Shown here piece after piece: positions 26,325-34,985 of a stretch of 64,000 nt of DNA. The position numbers were made by a program, and so were the translations under genes. The notes under the pieces are model-generated. The model saw only the letters and a program-made list of their open reading frames with translations, was not told the origin of the DNA and searched no databases. The number at the start of each line of letters is the position of its first letter. Position 1 is the first letter of the stretch. The stretch comes from Solibacillus isronensis (lineage in GTDB: Bacteria > Bacillota > Bacilli > Bacillales_A > Planococcaceae): positions 62,001 to 126,000 of the forward strand of contig NZ_FVZN01000014.1 in assembly GCF_900168685.1 (NCBI RefSeq). Reading direction: 5' to 3'.

Positions 26325-26593
26325 TTACGTATGAATCGATTGTTAAGCAAATTGAAAAATTGACAACAGAAGCAGCACATGCGGCAACAGAACAACAAGC
26401 CCGTGAAAAACTTGCAGCAATTCGTGCGCTATGTGATGTCGTTTTAGACGAAAAAATCAGTTCGCCAAAACCTGCTTCCATAAATAGCGTGAGTGCAACG
26501 ATCTCGTCACCCGCATACACGCAACCGGTCGCAATTCCAGCACAAAAACTTGAAGAAGACGATGCAAACGGCGACTCATTGTTTGATTTTTAA
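26321..26593 (+). CDS. ywdI: YwdI family protein
   Basis: The 90-residue product begins with an amphipathic helical region (YESIVKQIEKLTTEAAHAA and EQQAREKLAAIRALCDVVLD) and ends with a Ser/Pro-rich linker and an acidic tail (EEDDANGDSLFDF). The acidic C-terminal motif is the sort that binds a partner protein. Function unknown. It is placed as ywdI by its position after ung and its match in form. Confidence 0.8.
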   Translation: MITYESIVKQIEKLTTEAAHAATEQQAREKLAAIRALCDVVLDEKISSPKPASINSVSATISSPAYTQPVAIPAQKLEEDDANGDSLFDF

Positions 26594-26663
26594 CAGAGAA
26601 ATACGCCCGTTCGAAGTCTCATATGGATGAAATCTGTAATAGAAAAAGAAAGAGGTAAAAGAA

Positions 26664-27044
26664 ATGAAAGGTTCAATTATATCTGGCGCAATCCACGGTT
26701 TTTTAGCAGTTGCATTAGGCGCCTTTGCAGCACATGCACTGGAAGATATGCTCGATGATTACAGTGCCGGCATTTGGGATACAGCAATCCAGTATCAAAT
26801 GTTTCATGCAACAGCACTTATTTTGGTCGGAATTTTAATGTCAAAAGCAATTTTCGGTGAAATGAAGCAGTTAAAAATTGCGATGTTCTGCTTTAATGCA
26901 GGTATTATAATCTTCGCAGGAAGCTTAATGGTATTAGCCTTGACAGGAATCGGTGTACTAGGTGCCATTACTCCTATCGGTGGGGTATTCTTTTTAGTGG
27001 GCTGGATTATGGTTATAACGGCAGTAGTAAAAAAGACTCAATAA
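26664..27044 (+). CDS. ywdK: DUF423 family small membrane protein (YwdK)
   Basis: The 126-residue protein has four hydrophobic helices and the DUF423 hallmark GAFAAHALEDML near residue 20, with FHATALILVG in the middle. Function unknown. It lies 70 bp downstream of ywdI with its own AAAGAGG ribosome site, as in the Bacillus ywd cluster. Confidence 0.9.
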   Translation: MKGSIISGAIHGFLAVALGAFAAHALEDMLDDYSAGIWDTAIQYQMFHATALILVGILMSKAIFGEMKQLKIAMFCFNAGIIIFAGSLMVLALTGIGVLGAITPIGGVFFLVGWIMVITAVVKKTQ

Positions 27045-27051
27045 AATTCGT

Positions 27052-27089
27052 AGCATATACTTCTTAAAATGGAAGTATATGCTTTTTTT
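27052..27089 (+). terminator. Terminator after ywdK
   Basis: AGCATATACTTC pairs with GAAGTATATGCT (12 bp), followed by seven T residues. Confidence 0.9.
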
Positions 27090-27178
27090 ATTATTTTATT
27101 AGGAAAATCAAATCTTTTATCTAAATTATTTGAATTTATTGTATAGTTATAAAGTAAGAGAGTAAAGGGGTAAGGAAA

Positions 27179-28375
27179 ATGGACCAATTATTATTAAAGT
27201 TAGAAGAAAGTTTTGAAGAGATGGTAATTATCCGACGCTATTTACATGAGCACCCGGAACTATCCCATCACGAAGTACATACACCTGCATATATTGCAAA
27301 ATTCCACCGTGAACTAGGTTTGGAAGTACGGGAATTTGTAGGAGGGCGCGGAGTTGTAGCCACATTAAAAGGTGCAAAACCAGGAAAGACGGTAGCTTTA
27401 CGTGCGGATTTTGATGCATTGGCAATTCAGGAACTAAATGATTTCCCTTATAAATCAAAAAATGATGGAGTGATGCATGCATGCGGCCATGATGGTCATA
27501 CGGCAACTTTGCTCATTTTGGCGAAAGCTTTGACAGAAATGCGGGAACATCTATCCGGCAATATCATGTTTATCCATCAGCATGCAGAAGAGCTTGCTCC
27601 AGGTGGGGCAAAAGCAATGATCGAAGATGGCTGTTTAGACGGTGTGGACGTAATTTTCGGAACACATTTATGGGCACCTACTCCTTTAGGAGAAGTGCTT
27701 GTACGAGAAGGAGCCATTATGGCAGCGGCAGACCGATTTGAAATTGTGATCCAAGGAAAGGGCGGGCATGGTGCGGAACCACAGCATTCGGTTGACGCAA
27801 TCGTTGTTGGTGCACACTTTGTCACCCAATTGCAGACAATTATTTCGCGACGTGTTGCACCGCTTGAATCGGGTGTAGTGACGGTCGGGCAATTTGAAGC
27901 GGTCAATCCGTTCAATGTCATAGCGGATACAGTGAAAATTCAAGGGACTGTACGTGCTTTTGATGAACAAGTGCGAAAACAGATGAAAGAGGAAATCGAA
28001 TTATTATTGAAAGCGACATGTTTAGGAATGCATGCTGACTATCGTTTTGAATATTTTGATGGGTACCCGCCTGTAATCAATCATGTAGCCGAAACACAGT
28101 TTGTTGCTCAAATAGCAAACGAAACACCTGGTGTTGAAAAGGTTACAGTTTGTCCTCCGTTTATGATTGGGGAAGATTACGGCTACTATATGCAGCATGT
28201 TCCAGGAACTTTCTTCTTTACAGGAGCAAAGGACCCCGAGTGGGAAACGGTATATCCGCATCATCATGCCCGGTTTGATTTTGATGAACGAGCAATGCTC
28301 ATTGCCGCAAAAGTTTTAGGACAGGCAACATTGGAATTTCTTTTAAATGAACAACGAGAAGAGGAATCAACATGA
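27179..28375 (+). CDS. M20-family amidohydrolase (N-acyl amino acid hydrolase type)
   Basis: The 398-residue metallopeptidase-fold enzyme shows [13 protein letters not shown] and the metal site [14 protein letters not shown] near residues 98-110, [16 protein letters not shown] near 140, and the dimerisation domain [17 protein letters not shown] conserved Cys-His and Glu pair (CGHD, AEE) fits the di-metal aminoacylase/hippurate hydrolase group. The substrate is probably an N-acylated amino acid or peptide; sequence cannot say which. The next gene, a chemoreceptor, overlaps its stop by 4 nt. Confidence 0.9.
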   Translation: MDQLLLKLEESFEEMVIIRRYLHEHPELSHHEVHTPAYIAKFHRELGLEVREFVGGRGVVATLKGAKPGKTVALRADFDALAIQELNDFPYKSKNDGVMHACGHDGHTATLLILAKALTEMREHLSGNIMFIHQHAEELAPGGAKAMIEDGCLDGVDVIFGTHLWAPTPLGEVLVREGAIMAAADRFEIVIQGKGGHGAEPQHSVDAIVVGAHFVTQLQTIISRRVAPLESGVVTVGQFEAVNPFNVIADTVKIQGTVRAFDEQVRKQMKEEIELLLKATCLGMHADYRFEYFDGYPPVINHVAETQFVAQIANETPGVEKVTVCPPFMIGEDYGYYMQHVPGTFFFTGAKDPEWETVYPHHHARFDFDERAMLIAAKVLGQATLEFLLNEQREEEST

Positions 28376-30057
28376 GTGTAGGGAAAAGGTTAAATGCTGC
28401 ACTAGTTATAATGATTATATTAATTATGATTACTGTAGTACTTAATTATATGAGTTTGAAAAATATACAGGGAAATATGGATGAAGCGCTCGACTACAGT
28501 GTGGAGCAAATTCGCTCCGTAGACAAAATCCGTTTTAATGTCGCGATGCAAGGAATGTATGTGCGGGCACTTGTTTTTGATGGAAAAGAAGAATCTGCCG
28601 AAAGCTTTAAACAGTACAACGAATTGCTGGATCAGGAGATTGAATATTTAAATAAACTAGTATCAAACGGAACGATGAAAGAACTGATGGAACAAGTCGT
28701 TAAGAACCGGGATGACTTTAATTACGGTTATCTTGATATGATGGATGCTTTCGAACGGGGAGATCAAATACTCGCAAACGGTTTTATAAATACAAAGCTG
28801 CGCGCGGCAAATGACGGAATGTTCGATGCAACAGCTCAGATGGTCGAGTATCAGGAAAATAAGCTCGATGCGATTAATAAAAAAGCTGATGAAGCAATTG
28901 CCTTTTCAGTTTTAGTTGCCGGTATCGCTTTAGCAATCAGTGTTCTTATAGGCATACTTGTTATGGTATATATTCGAAAAACAATTATTTCTCCATTAAA
29001 TGGTATTGTACATGAAGCGAATATTATTGCAGCAGGGGATTTATCGCAACAAGATATTCAAGTGAAGACAAAGGACGAAATTGGCCAGTTAGGCAATGCG
29101 TTCAATTCGATGAAAAATAATTTATCGAACCTGATTAAAAATATTCAGGTTAATTCAGAGCAAGTAAATGCGGCAGCACAGGAACTTTCTGCAAGTACTG
29201 AAGAAATATCGGCGACGACAGAAGATGTGACGGGGCGCGTAAATTATACAGCTGAAAGAGCACAAATTTCTGCACATGCATCAAATGAAAGTGCCCGTGC
29301 AATGGAAGAAACAGCAGCAGGTGTGCAACGAATTGCTGAATCAACGCAAAAATTACTTGGAAATTCAGTTGATGCGACACAGACAGCTAAAGACGGTGGG
29401 CAAATTATTTATGATGCCCAACAACAAATGAGTATTATCAGTTCATCAACAAACTCTGTAAATGCTCTAGTGCAAAAACTGGCGCAACAAACAGAAGAAA
29501 TTAATAATATTTCCCAACTAATCACATCGATTACGGATCAGACGAATTTATTGGCATTAAATGCAGCGATTGAAGCCGCCCGCGCCGGAGAACATGGAAA
29601 AGGGTTCGCTGTTGTAGCAGATGAAGTGCGGAAGCTGGCCGAGCAATCGAAATCATCCGCCAACTCAATTGTTAACTTAACACTTGAAATTAAAGCAGAT
29701 ACGGAAAATGTTGAACGTGCCGTATCAGATTCGTTAGTTTCTGTGGAAGACGGCGTGAAGATTATTTCAAATGCCGGGGAATCATTTACAACGATTGTAG
29801 ATGCAGTGACACAAATGTCGATGCAAATTCAGGAAATTTCAGCTACTTCCGAAGAGCTTTCTGCAAGTGCAGAGCAGGTGACAGCATCGGTTAATGAAAT
29901 TGCCCTAAGTTCAAATGAATCAAGCGGCAATTTGGAAATGATTGCGGCAGCAGTAGAGGAGCAAACCGCTACAATGCAACAAGTAAATGCAGTAGCCGTA
30001 TCACTAAGCGACAATGCACAAACACTCCAACAGGAAATTCAGCAGTTTAAGGTATAA
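28372..30057 (+). CDS. Methyl-accepting chemotaxis protein
   Basis: The 561-residue receptor has an N-terminal helix (about 9-27), a four-helix-bundle-like outer domain of about 145 residues, a second membrane helix (about 178-200), a HAMP domain and a long coiled-coil signalling domain. The hairpin tip is recognisable as [29 protein letters not shown] sequence near residues 383-407, with [15 protein letters not shown] following. No C-terminal CheR-binding pentapeptide is present. Overlap ATGA with the amidohydrolase gene implies coupled synthesis and suggests it senses that enzyme's substrate or product. Confidence 0.92.
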   Translation: MSVGKRLNAALVIMIILIMITVVLNYMSLKNIQGNMDEALDYSVEQIRSVDKIRFNVAMQGMYVRALVFDGKEESAESFKQYNELLDQEIEYLNKLVSNGTMKELMEQVVKNRDDFNYGYLDMMDAFERGDQILANGFINTKLRAANDGMFDATAQMVEYQENKLDAINKKADEAIAFSVLVAGIALAISVLIGILVMVYIRKTIISPLNGIVHEANIIAAGDLSQQDIQVKTKDEIGQLGNAFNSMKNNLSNLIKNIQVNSEQVNAAAQELSASTEEISATTEDVTGRVNYTAERAQISAHASNESARAMEETAAGVQRIAESTQKLLGNSVDATQTAKDGGQIIYDAQQQMSIISSSTNSVNALVQKLAQQTEEINNISQLITSITDQTNLLALNAAIEAARAGEHGKGFAVVADEVRKLAEQSKSSANSIVNLTLEIKADTENVERAVSDSLVSVEDGVKIISNAGESFTTIVDAVTQMSMQIQEISATSEELSASAEQVTASVNEIALSSNESSGNLEMIAAAVEEQTATMQQVNAVAVSLSDNAQTLQQEIQQFKV

Positions 30058-30114
30058 CTTATTCAGTAAGGTTGAAATCAGTGGAAAACTGATTGGAAAA
30101 GTTAATGACTCTTA

Positions 30115-30404
30115 GTAAGAAACGGATATCTTGTGAAATTGATTGGAATGGAGGGGAGGCGACTCCAGCGGGAATAGCGAAATTTATTTTGCGACGAAAG
30201 CGAAGCGTCAGGAGCACTGACGCCTGAGACTTGGAACAAAAGCTAAGAACGCCACGTCCTGTGGCAACGCTTTTGTGACCAACATCCTGTTGGCCTCACG
30301 CCCGCGGAAAGCGTCCGACCCGGAATGGAAATCAATTTTAACGTACAGCAAAAAAACGTCATTTTTCTCTTAGAGAAAAATGACGTTTTTTGGATTAGGT
30401 CTCT
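30115..30404 (+). repeat. Modular dispersed repeat, copy 1
   Basis: Shared with the inverted copy at 43275-43606: block A 30115-30150 (AAACGGATAT, AATTGATTGGAATG), block B 30168-30231, 64 nt identical in both copies and containing GCGTCAG/CTGACGC, and block C 30297-30343 (CACGCCCGCGGAAAGCGTCC, AATGGAAATCAATTTTAACG). A terminator and a GGATTAGGTCTC end follow. Between B and C this copy carries its own 65-nt insert (GCCACGTCCTGTGGC hairpin and others). It lies just after the chemoreceptor gene. Confidence 0.88.
30351..30391 (+). terminator. Terminator inside repeat copy 1
   Basis: AAAAAACGTCATTTTTCTC pairs with GAGAAAAATGACGTTTTTT. It probably ends the amidohydrolase-chemoreceptor transcript. 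Confidence 0.85.
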
Positions 30405-30469
30405 TGTTATGTGTGCTGTAAATCTATAACAAAAAAGCGCTGTGGAGAAGGGCGAATTGCCGGGGGGTG

Positions 30470-30910
30470 TTCTAATAAAAGCTGATCTGTACTGGTGAAG
30501 GCTGTTTCGTCCAATAAAAGAGTACTTCTTCTAATAAAAAATTTTTTCTTCTAATAAAAACTGATTTGTTCTAATAAAATTGCGATTTTCTAATATATCG
30601 TGCAGTTGTTCTAATATCATTTTGAAATGTTCGAATATCGGTGCTCAATCTTCTAATATCACACCAACTTGTTCTAATAAGCTGTTCATTTGTTCTAATA
30701 AAATTAAGGCAAGACTTTTTTCGTGCCTCAATTTCGGGCAACCCCTGCTCCAGTACAATGCTAATTCAGCCATCTTCTAATATCCGCTTCGGTTCTTCTA
30801 ATAACACACTAATTTCTTCTAATATCACGCTCGAATGTTCTAATAAACTACTCAATTGTTCTAATAAAATTACGGCAAGACTTTTTCCCGCCTCTATTTC
30901 TGGCAACCTA
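30470..30910 (+). repeat. 21-nt-period array with conserved TTCTAATA core (array 1)
   Basis: The core TTCTAATA (variants TCCAATA, TTCGAATA) begins at 30470, 30509, 30529, 30549, 30569, 30588, 30609, 30630, 30651, 30672, 30693, then after a gap at 30775, 30796, 30817, 30838 and 30859. From 30588 on, spacing is exactly 21 nt within each block; earlier units are 19-20 nt. The other 12 or so bases differ from unit to unit. Both blocks end in a 50-nt tail of about 88% identity (30693-30742 and 30859-30907). It fills the gap between two convergent genes. Confidence 0.9.
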
Positions 30911-30952
30911 TTTTGGGATTAGGTCTCAACTGATATTATGTCGTTTTTCTGC

Positions 30953-30990
30953 AACAAAAAAAGGCGCTTGATGAAGGCGCCTTAGTTTTT
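30953..30990 (-). terminator. Terminator of gerQ
   Basis: On the minus strand AAGGCGCC and GGCGCCTT-type arms (AAGGCGC/GCGCCTT) close a short loop and are followed by TTTTTTT. Confidence 0.85.
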
Positions 30991-31335
30991 TTATGGTTGC
31001 TGTGTAAAGTAACTTAATTCTTCATCGAACTCCGCATAGTCGAAGTAAATCATCGGGAACAGGAAGCGATGGTTATTTTTTAAATCGCGTAAAATTACAT
31101 GGTCCCGGCCGGCTGCTTCTACAACCCCACGAACCGCCCGTGTATTACTGCCAGCTACCGCATTATCAAATGAAAAATAAAACGTACCCGGTTTCCCTCT
31201 GTTTAATCGTAAAATATTCTCGATATAGGATTCCTCACGTGGAAAGCCTACTCCTTGCATGCCTTGCATAGTTGTAGGCATCGGAACCGTCGCAGGATTC
31301 ATCTGTTGCATTGGAGACGTCCAATAATAAGTCAA
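30991..31335 (-). CDS. gerQ: Spore coat protein GerQ
   Basis: The 114-residue product has a Met/Gln/Pro-rich N-terminus (SPMQQMNPATVPMPTTMQGM) and the conserved GerQ core YIENILRLNRGKPGTFYFSF, VRGVVEAAGRDHVILRD and FPMIYFDYAEFDEE. In Bacillus, GerQ is cross-linked into the coat by transglutaminase and is needed for the cortex hydrolase CwlJ. The start is TTG at 31335 with AAAGGATG upstream. Its presence indicates an endospore former. Sporulation sigma control (sigma-E) is expected but I did not identify the promoter. Confidence 0.93.
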   Translation of the reverse strand: MTYYWTSPMQQMNPATVPMPTTMQGMQGVGFPREESYIENILRLNRGKPGTFYFSFDNAVAGSNTRAVRGVVEAAGRDHVILRDLKNNHRFLFPMIYFDYAEFDEELSYFTQQP

Positions 31336-31359
31336 TTTTGCATCCTTTCATAAAGAAAT

Positions 31360-31488
31360 TTAATATACTGCAGTCATCGGCACAAGAAACAGTAAACGAA
31401 GAAATGGCTGCTGTTTCTCTGTTTTCACATTAAGCAGGGCACTTGCATCACCTTCTGCCGCACTGTAACCGAGAAAGAAGGGCGGCAT
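31360..31488 (-). CDS. Possible 42-residue protein upstream of gerQ
   Basis: An ATG at 31488 with AAAAGG five bases upstream opens a 42-codon frame (MPPFFLGYSAAEGDASALLN at the N-terminus) that ends 24 bp before gerQ. An orphan AAAAAGGAGG sits at 31535-31526, but no start codon lies at usable distance. No family recognised. It could be a small gerQ leader gene or a chance frame. Confidence 0.35.
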   Translation of the reverse strand: MPPFFLGYSAAEGDASALLNVKTEKQQPFLRLLFLVPMTAVY

Positions 31489-31722
31489 GTAAACCTTTTA
31501 TTTGAAGTTTAGGCGTTCGATGTGACCTCCTTTTTCGATTTAGTATATGCATAAATAAAAAAAATGAACACCAAAAAAAGCAGTGTTGTTTTTTGACCAT
31601 GCAACATACAATAGGATATCTAGTTTAGTTATATGTAATAAATTTCAATGAAATGGGTAAGATAAAGTAAATAAATAAGAGATTGTTGCCGGTGTTGACG
31701 AAAAGCGCGGGAGTGGAACATC
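31489..31722. other. AT-rich intergenic region upstream of gerQ and the small membrane protein gene
   Basis: This segment separates divergent genes and should hold their promoters. It has a strong orphan Shine-Dalgarno on the minus strand at 31535-31526. I find no riboswitch or array. Confidence 0.4.
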
Positions 31723-31893
31723 ATGAAAATAGGGGTTTGGTTAGGCATAATAATTAGCGCATTATTGTCCTATGCGGTTGCAATTTTTTACGAACAGCCG
31801 ATACATTGGTATTTATTGGTACTTCTAATCGTCATCGGTTTATTCATTAATACAGTCATAATAATTTTAAAAATGCAGGATGATCATACGTGA
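31723..31893 (+). CDS. Small two-helix membrane protein (56 residues)
   Basis: ATG 31723 follows GGGAGTGG with suitable spacing and gives MKIGVWLGIIISALLSYAVA, then a short polar turn (FYEQPIHW) and a second hydrophobic helix ending in KMQDDHT. The two-helix layout, ribosome site and a terminator directly after it support a real gene. Function unknown. Confidence 0.7.
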   Translation: MKIGVWLGIIISALLSYAVAIFYEQPIHWYLLVLLIVIGLFINTVIIILKMQDDHT

Positions 31894-31895
31894 AG

Positions 31896-31926
31896 GATGG
31901 GTCGAAATATAACGACTCATCTTTTT
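31896..31926 (+). terminator. Terminator after the small membrane protein gene
   Basis: GATGGGTCG pairs with CGACTCATC (one G-T) and five T residues follow. Confidence 0.75.
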
Positions 31927-31946
31927 ACGTTTTAGGGAAAAATAAA

Positions 31947-31999
31947 CCCGTTCAACCTTGGATGATTGGGTAATCGAATCACAAGGAGGAACGGGTTTA
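31947..31999 (-). terminator. Terminator of hemQ
   Basis: On the minus strand AACCCGTTC and CCTTG pair with CAAGG and GAACGGGTT around a 21-nt loop, then TATTTTTC. Confidence 0.7.
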
Positions 32000-32006
32000 T
32001 AAGTCA

Positions 32007-32744
32007 TTAAATCGCTAACAGTTTTTCTAGTTTTTCATTGTCCAGCAAGTTTCCTACTAGGAACTCGCCAAATTCACCGTAACGAGCTGAAACTTCGTCA
32101 AAACGCATTTCGTAAACGATCTTCTTGAATTGAAGCATATCATCAGAGAATAATGTAACGCCCCACTCATGATCATCTAAACCAACAGAACCTGTAATGA
32201 TTTGTTTGATTTTACCTGCATAGCTGCGGCCGATTAGACCGTGATCATACATCAATTTTTTACGATCTTCCATTGAAAGCATGTACCAGTTGTCATTGCC
32301 TTCACGTTTTTTGTCCATAGGATAGAAGCATACGTATTTTGATTTTGGCAGTTCAGGATATAAACGCGCACGAACATGCGGGTTTTGATATGGATCTTCA
32401 TCTGATTTACCTGCTAAATAGTTCGATAATTCGACTACAGAAACGTAAGAATACGTTGGAATTGTAAAGTCGGCAATCGCCAATTTCGCAAATTTTGTTT
32501 CGATTTCATTTAGTTCTTCAGGAGTTTCACGTAAAGTCATAATCATGAAATCTGCTTTTTGGCCAATAATTGAGTAAAAAGCATTCGAACCTGTATCTTT
32601 ATTTAAATCTTCTAAAAATGCGATAAATTCTTTTGTAGCGGCTTCGCGTTCTTCAGCCGAAACCAATTTCCATGATGCCCAGTCCATTGAGCGGAAATCA
32701 TGTAATGCGTACCAGCCGTCTAATGTAATTGCTGCTTCATTCAT
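32007..32744 (-). CDS. hemQ: Coproheme decarboxylase HemQ
   Basis: The enzyme performs the last step of the Gram-positive coproporphyrin-dependent heme pathway, decarboxylating coproheme to heme b with peroxide. The chlorite-dismutase fold is recognised by [20 protein letters not shown], the catalytic Tyr in CFYPMDKKR (Tyr 141) and the proximal heme His in [13 protein letters not shown] (His 168). Start chosen at ATG 32744, since AAGGAGTG lies upstream; the ATG at 32780 would place the ribosome site inside the gene. Confidence 0.95.
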   Translation of the reverse strand: MNEAAITLDGWYALHDFRSMDWASWKLVSAEEREAATKEFIAFLEDLNKDTGSNAFYSIIGQKADFMIMTLRETPEELNEIETKFAKLAIADFTIPTYSYVSVVELSNYLAGKSDEDPYQNPHVRARLYPELPKSKYVCFYPMDKKREGNDNWYMLSMEDRKKLMYDHGLIGRSYAGKIKQIITGSVGLDDHEWGVTLFSDDMLQFKKIVYEMRFDEVSARYGEFGEFLVGNLLDNEKLEKLLAI

Positions 32745-32909
32745 CTGTTCAAACACTCCTTGTAAATGAAAATGATTCACAATTAGTGTAGCATAGTTTT
32801 AGGAAAAAATATCATTTCAAAGCTGCAAATTCCGTCAATTCACCAATTTGACATGACTTTAAAATACGGTATGCTAAAGTGAGGAAAAATTAGGCTAGGA
32901 GTAAAAAAT

Positions 32910-33737
32910 ATGAATGATATTTTGCAGCAAACAATGTGGCGTTTTATCGATCAGTCAATCAGCGCGAATAAACGCTCGCCATTAGAATCCTTTGCGATGG
33001 ATGATACACTATGTCATCTTGTCGGACAGAAAATGACCAATCCGACAATCCGTACTTGGGTTCATCATGACGCAGTCGTTCTCGGAATCCAAGATCACCG
33101 CTTACCTTATATTGAGCAAGGGATGGATACATTGAAGAACAGTGGTTATGAGCCGATTGTCCGCAATTCTGGAGGGCTGGCGGTTGTATTGGATGCGGGA
33201 GTTTTAAATATTTCGATTGTACTAAATGAGGACAAGCCACTAAGTATTAATAATGCGTTTGAAATGATGGTTGCATTGATTCGTCAGTTATTCCCTGAAA
33301 TTGCAACGAAAATAGAAGCATATGAAATTGTTGGATCTTATTGTCCAGGTTCATATGATTTAAGTATAGGTGGTCAGAAGTTTGCCGGTATTTCACAGCG
33401 TCGCATGAAAAACGGGATTGCTGTTCAAATTTATTTATGTGTGGAAGGCAGCGGCAGTGAGCGTGCGGAACTGATTAAACGTTTTTATGAAAATGGTCTG
33501 CAAGGCGAGAAAACGAAATTCGAGTATCCGGATATCAAGCCGGAAGTCATGGCTTCACTTCAACAATTGACAGGACAAAACGTGACAGTAACCGAAGTGA
33601 ATGAAAGACTTCGCAATCTATTGAGCCAAAAGAATGGCCAGCTGTTTGAACTTCCATTGCAAGAAGAGGAAACGGAATTGTATACCTACTATTTAGACCG
33701 CGTGTTCAAGCGCAATGAATCGATGTTAAGTAAATAA
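32910..33737 (+). CDS. lipL: Octanoyl-[GcvH]:protein N-octanoyltransferase LipL
   Basis: The 275-residue protein is a lipoate-ligase-fold amidotransferase that moves octanoyl from GcvH to E2 subunits in Bacillus-type lipoate synthesis. The catalytic Cys 145 is in GSYCPGSYDLSIGGQKFAG, with Lys 157 in the same stretch; NSGGLAVVLDAG is the usual RRxGGG-like region. A true lipoate ligase would lack the Cys. It stands between hemQ and rsfA, as in Bacillus (ywfL). Confidence 0.92.
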   Translation: MNDILQQTMWRFIDQSISANKRSPLESFAMDDTLCHLVGQKMTNPTIRTWVHHDAVVLGIQDHRLPYIEQGMDTLKNSGYEPIVRNSGGLAVVLDAGVLNISIVLNEDKPLSINNAFEMMVALIRQLFPEIATKIEAYEIVGSYCPGSYDLSIGGQKFAGISQRRMKNGIAVQIYLCVEGSGSERAELIKRFYENGLQGEKTKFEYPDIKPEVMASLQQLTGQNVTVTEVNERLRNLLSQKNGQLFELPLQEEETELYTYYLDRVFKRNESMLSK

Positions 33738-33764
33738 GTAAATAAATAAAAAGAAGGCGAGGTG

Positions 33765-34406
33765 CTAATATAGCGCTTCGCCTGAATCATTTAACGATGT
33801 TTGGGAAATCAAGTTGCCGTTACGCTCCATTTTGAATGTTGGCGTGGCTTCAGTATCTGTTTCTAGTGCTACAAGTCGTCTTGCGCGGTTCATAATAGAA
33901 ACAAACTGCTCGTAATCTTCTTTAATCGCTTTATTCTCTTTTTGCAATGCTGCAAGCTGTTGCTCGAGCTGGTTTTTCTGTTCTGTTAATAGTGATGTCA
34001 ATTTGCGCCATTTCAATAGATCCTGCTCATTTGAATTCGTATGCTGCAGTTGTACTAAGTATGCAATGACGATATCGAGTGATAATGCCGATAATGGAAT
34101 CGATGTTGGCTGATTTTCATTTGAAGGCAGTAAGTATACTGGTGTTGTTCTGCGTTTTGTAGCCGTATTCATCATGCGCATACGTTCTTTGCGTTCCTTT
34201 TTCGCTTGTGCCAAATCTTCTTCATAAATGCGTCGGACTACAGCATTCCATCGAAAGCCGCAAGCTGCTGCTGTTCGATTCAGTAAATCTCCAGCTTCTT
34301 CAAATGCATTTAATTGTGTACTTCCTTCTTTTACATGGCGTAAAACAGCCTCTGCTAACAGCTCATCATTCTCTTTCACCCATGCATCTTGTCTTGTTTT
34401 TGTCAT
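33765..34406 (-). CDS. rsfA: RsfA-family Myb-like sporulation transcription factor
   Basis: The N-terminal 60 residues (RQDAWVKENDELLAEAVLRH, then CGFRWNAVVRR) form the Myb/SANT-type DNA-binding domain of the prespore regulator RsfA. A linker and a coiled coil (LLTEQKNQLEQQLAALQKEN, near 140-165) follow. In Bacillus RsfA tunes sigma-F-dependent genes. ATG 34406 is used with GGGGGAG upstream; the TTG one codon earlier is possible. Confidence 0.88.
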   Translation of the reverse strand: MTKTRQDAWVKENDELLAEAVLRHVKEGSTQLNAFEEAGDLLNRTAAACGFRWNAVVRRIYEEDLAQAKKERKERMRMMNTATKRRTTPVYLLPSNENQPTSIPLSALSLDIVIAYLVQLQHTNSNEQDLLKWRKLTSLLTEQKNQLEQQLAALQKENKAIKEDYEQFVSIMNRARRLVALETDTEATPTFKMERNGNLISQTSLNDSGEALY

Positions 34407-34638
34407 CAAAAACTCCCCCTGAATTAATAATAGTTTTGTTGTTGTAAATCTATCATGTCCAAAGGGGAAAACATTTATTCAATATATCGTAAATTGTTGC
34501 TAGAATGATGAGAAATATGTTCCTAGCAGAACTTTGACCGGAATTGCTAGGATAATGCTTGAATGAAATAAGCAAAATGAGATACAATAGCAAATAGGTT
34601 AAAACAGCGAAAATAGCTCATAGAGAGGTGTTGACACT

Positions 34639-34863
34639 ATGGCAAACTTATTCCACGTTTGCGATGAATGTCAGGCCGTTAATTTAAAGACGTTAATTCC
34701 AAAATTAAAGGAAATTGATCCAGAAGCAACGATTGAAATTGGCTGTCATTCATATTGTGGCCCCGGCCGCAAAAAAACATTTACCTTTGTAAATAACCGT
34801 CCAGTTGCCGCATTAACTGAAGAGGAGTTAATGGTAAAGGTACTCGACAAATTGAAAAAGTAA
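34639..34863 (+). CDS. DUF1450 protein (YuzB-like)
   Basis: The 74-residue product starts [18 protein letters not shown] and contains [19 protein letters not shown]; the four conserved cysteines and thioredoxin-like length fit DUF1450. Function unknown; a metal or Fe-S site is plausible. GAGAGGTG precedes the ATG. A strong terminator follows. Confidence 0.85.
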   Translation: MANLFHVCDECQAVNLKTLIPKLKEIDPEATIEIGCHSYCGPGRKKTFTFVNNRPVAALTEEELMVKVLDKLKK

Positions 34864-34869
34864 CAGCGT

Positions 34870-34912
34870 AAAAAGGACGCGTTCTGAAATATTTCAGAAC
34901 ACGTCCTTTTTG
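34870..34912 (+). terminator. Terminator after the DUF1450 gene
   Basis: AAAAAGGACGCGTTCTGAAA pairs with TTTCAGAACACGTCCTTTTT with a single mismatch. Confidence 0.92.
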
Positions 34913-34985
34913 CGTTTTCGGCGGATTCATTTCTATTTCAATGACAACTCACTTATAATGATGTTAAGAGATAAGGAGGTGGGCT

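Noticed and set aside
30470-30910. CRISPR array
   Set aside because: The conserved core is only about 8 nt and the spacers about 12 nt, far below CRISPR sizes, and no cas gene is present.
30580-30922. Open frames encoding heptapeptide repeats (SNIxxxC type) across array 1
   Set aside because: No ribosome site, the frame shifts between the two blocks because of one T difference in the tails, and the sister array 2 has stops in the matching frame. A noncoding repeat explains the data better.
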